DNA of 64,000 nucleotides, from the NCBI GenBank assembly GCA_003439945.1, contig QVRM01001782.1, positions 496,001-560,000 of the forward strand, written 5' to 3'. The position numbers and the translations under genes are program-made. Each line of letters starts with the position of its first letter. Positions within the stretch are counted from its first letter, which is position 1. Source of the DNA: Dermanyssus gallinae (Eukaryota; Arthropoda; Arachnida; Mesostigmata; Dermanyssidae). The notes under the pieces were generated by a model. That model searched no databases. It was not told the origin of the DNA and worked only from the letters and a program-made list of their open reading frames with translations. Below are positions 63,806-64,000 of the stretch, in pieces.

Positions 63806-64000
63806 CGTGTTATTCCTATAAATTTATTCTATCAACTCCACTCAGCTTCTCTCGAAATCCTCCTCTAACATGCTTTAATAAAACTTTGTTCTGTCCACCA
63901 TGTCATATGCTTTTTTAAGGTCTAAATATCTTGCCACACACCCTTGTCCCTTCAATCTCGATGTTCCCAAAACCTGACTTAATAAAAAAGATGATCATCT

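Larger units (their letters stand above)
62840..64000 (-). mobile_element. LINE E, RT and thumb, continues beyond window
   Basis: Minus order from the window edge: RT motif A ARYLDLKKAYDMVDRTKF (about 63940-63885), a stop, GVRLSAPIGDFLMYI and catalytic LLFADDMVVL (63805-63578), then thumb (63455-63174) reading DYLEEEEIIRRKKSERVRNA and NIWKAMYVPGLTFAN. This pattern recalls abundant LINEs of ticks and mites. The 5' part lies outside the window. Several frames are broken. Confidence 0.65.

Noticed and set aside
1..64000. CRISPR arrays, bacterial operons, phage or rRNA genes
   Set aside because: No regularly spaced repeats, no ribosome-binding pattern and no rRNA signature; the content is eukaryotic transposons.

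Overview
This window is repeat-dominated eukaryotic DNA. I find no operon structure, Shine-Dalgarno sites, CRISPR, rRNA or functional tRNA, and no host protein-coding gene that I can defend. Almost everything recognisable is transposon-derived. There are at least fifteen LINE copies of several kinds, two Tc1-like elements, two mariner-like (DD41D by my count) copies, a foldback element, three tRNA-derived SINE families, and many long (TA)n, (GTT)n and (AAT)n arrays. The LINE repertoire suggests an arthropod, and one family at the right end resembles LINEs I associate with ticks and mites. That identification is inference, not proof.

Layout. 0-8 kb: SINEs, a small LINE RT relic (3.8-4.0 kb), and a GC-rich, hairpin-rich 0.45-kb block between perfect 30-bp direct repeats (4.49-5.0 kb). 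8-10 kb: LINE B1 (minus). 10.8-12.4 kb: Tc1 copy 1 between TA arrays. 13.9-14.3 kb: (GTT)n and a SINE. 14.9-19.5 kb: a LINE RT relic, then a longer CR1/Jockey/L2-type LINE. 19.6-20.4 kb: CAG/CpG-rich unassigned DNA. 21.7-23.9 kb: weak LINE relics. 24.1-28 kb: LINE A2 (minus) with a recognisable PHD finger in ORF1. 29.3-31.3 kb: a foldback element split by LINE A3, which has a perfect 13-bp target duplication. 33.3-39.2 kb: a mosaic of LINE C and LINE B pieces, with a SINE inserted by a perfect 13-bp duplication. 42.4-43.9 kb: LINE A4. 44.2-45.8 kb: Tc1 copy 2 with an intact DD34E triad. 45.9-47.6 kb: a dead R2-clade LINE. 47.7-50.0 kb: two mariner-like copies separated by a TA array. 51.1-55.1 kb: LINE A1, the best-preserved LINE, with ORF1 and ORF2. 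55.1-60.5 kb: three LINE copies, at least two of them of the restriction-like-endonuclease type. 62.8-64 kb: LINE E, running off the window.

How the parts work together. The A/B LINEs share one architecture. ORF1 carries a PHD finger (visible in A2), a helical segment, and an SGNH-hydrolase-like domain whose catalytic residues are replaced (A1, A2). ORF2 carries an APE endonuclease, a reverse transcriptase, and a C-terminal Cys/His motif kept in eight copies. A1 ORF1 and ORF2 are only five bases apart. The Tc1 pair offers a natural comparison: one copy has lost the catalytic Glu and the other keeps it. The SINEs are non-coding and probably used the machinery of some LINE. All identities were made by eye from conserved motifs, so clade names for LINEs are approximate.
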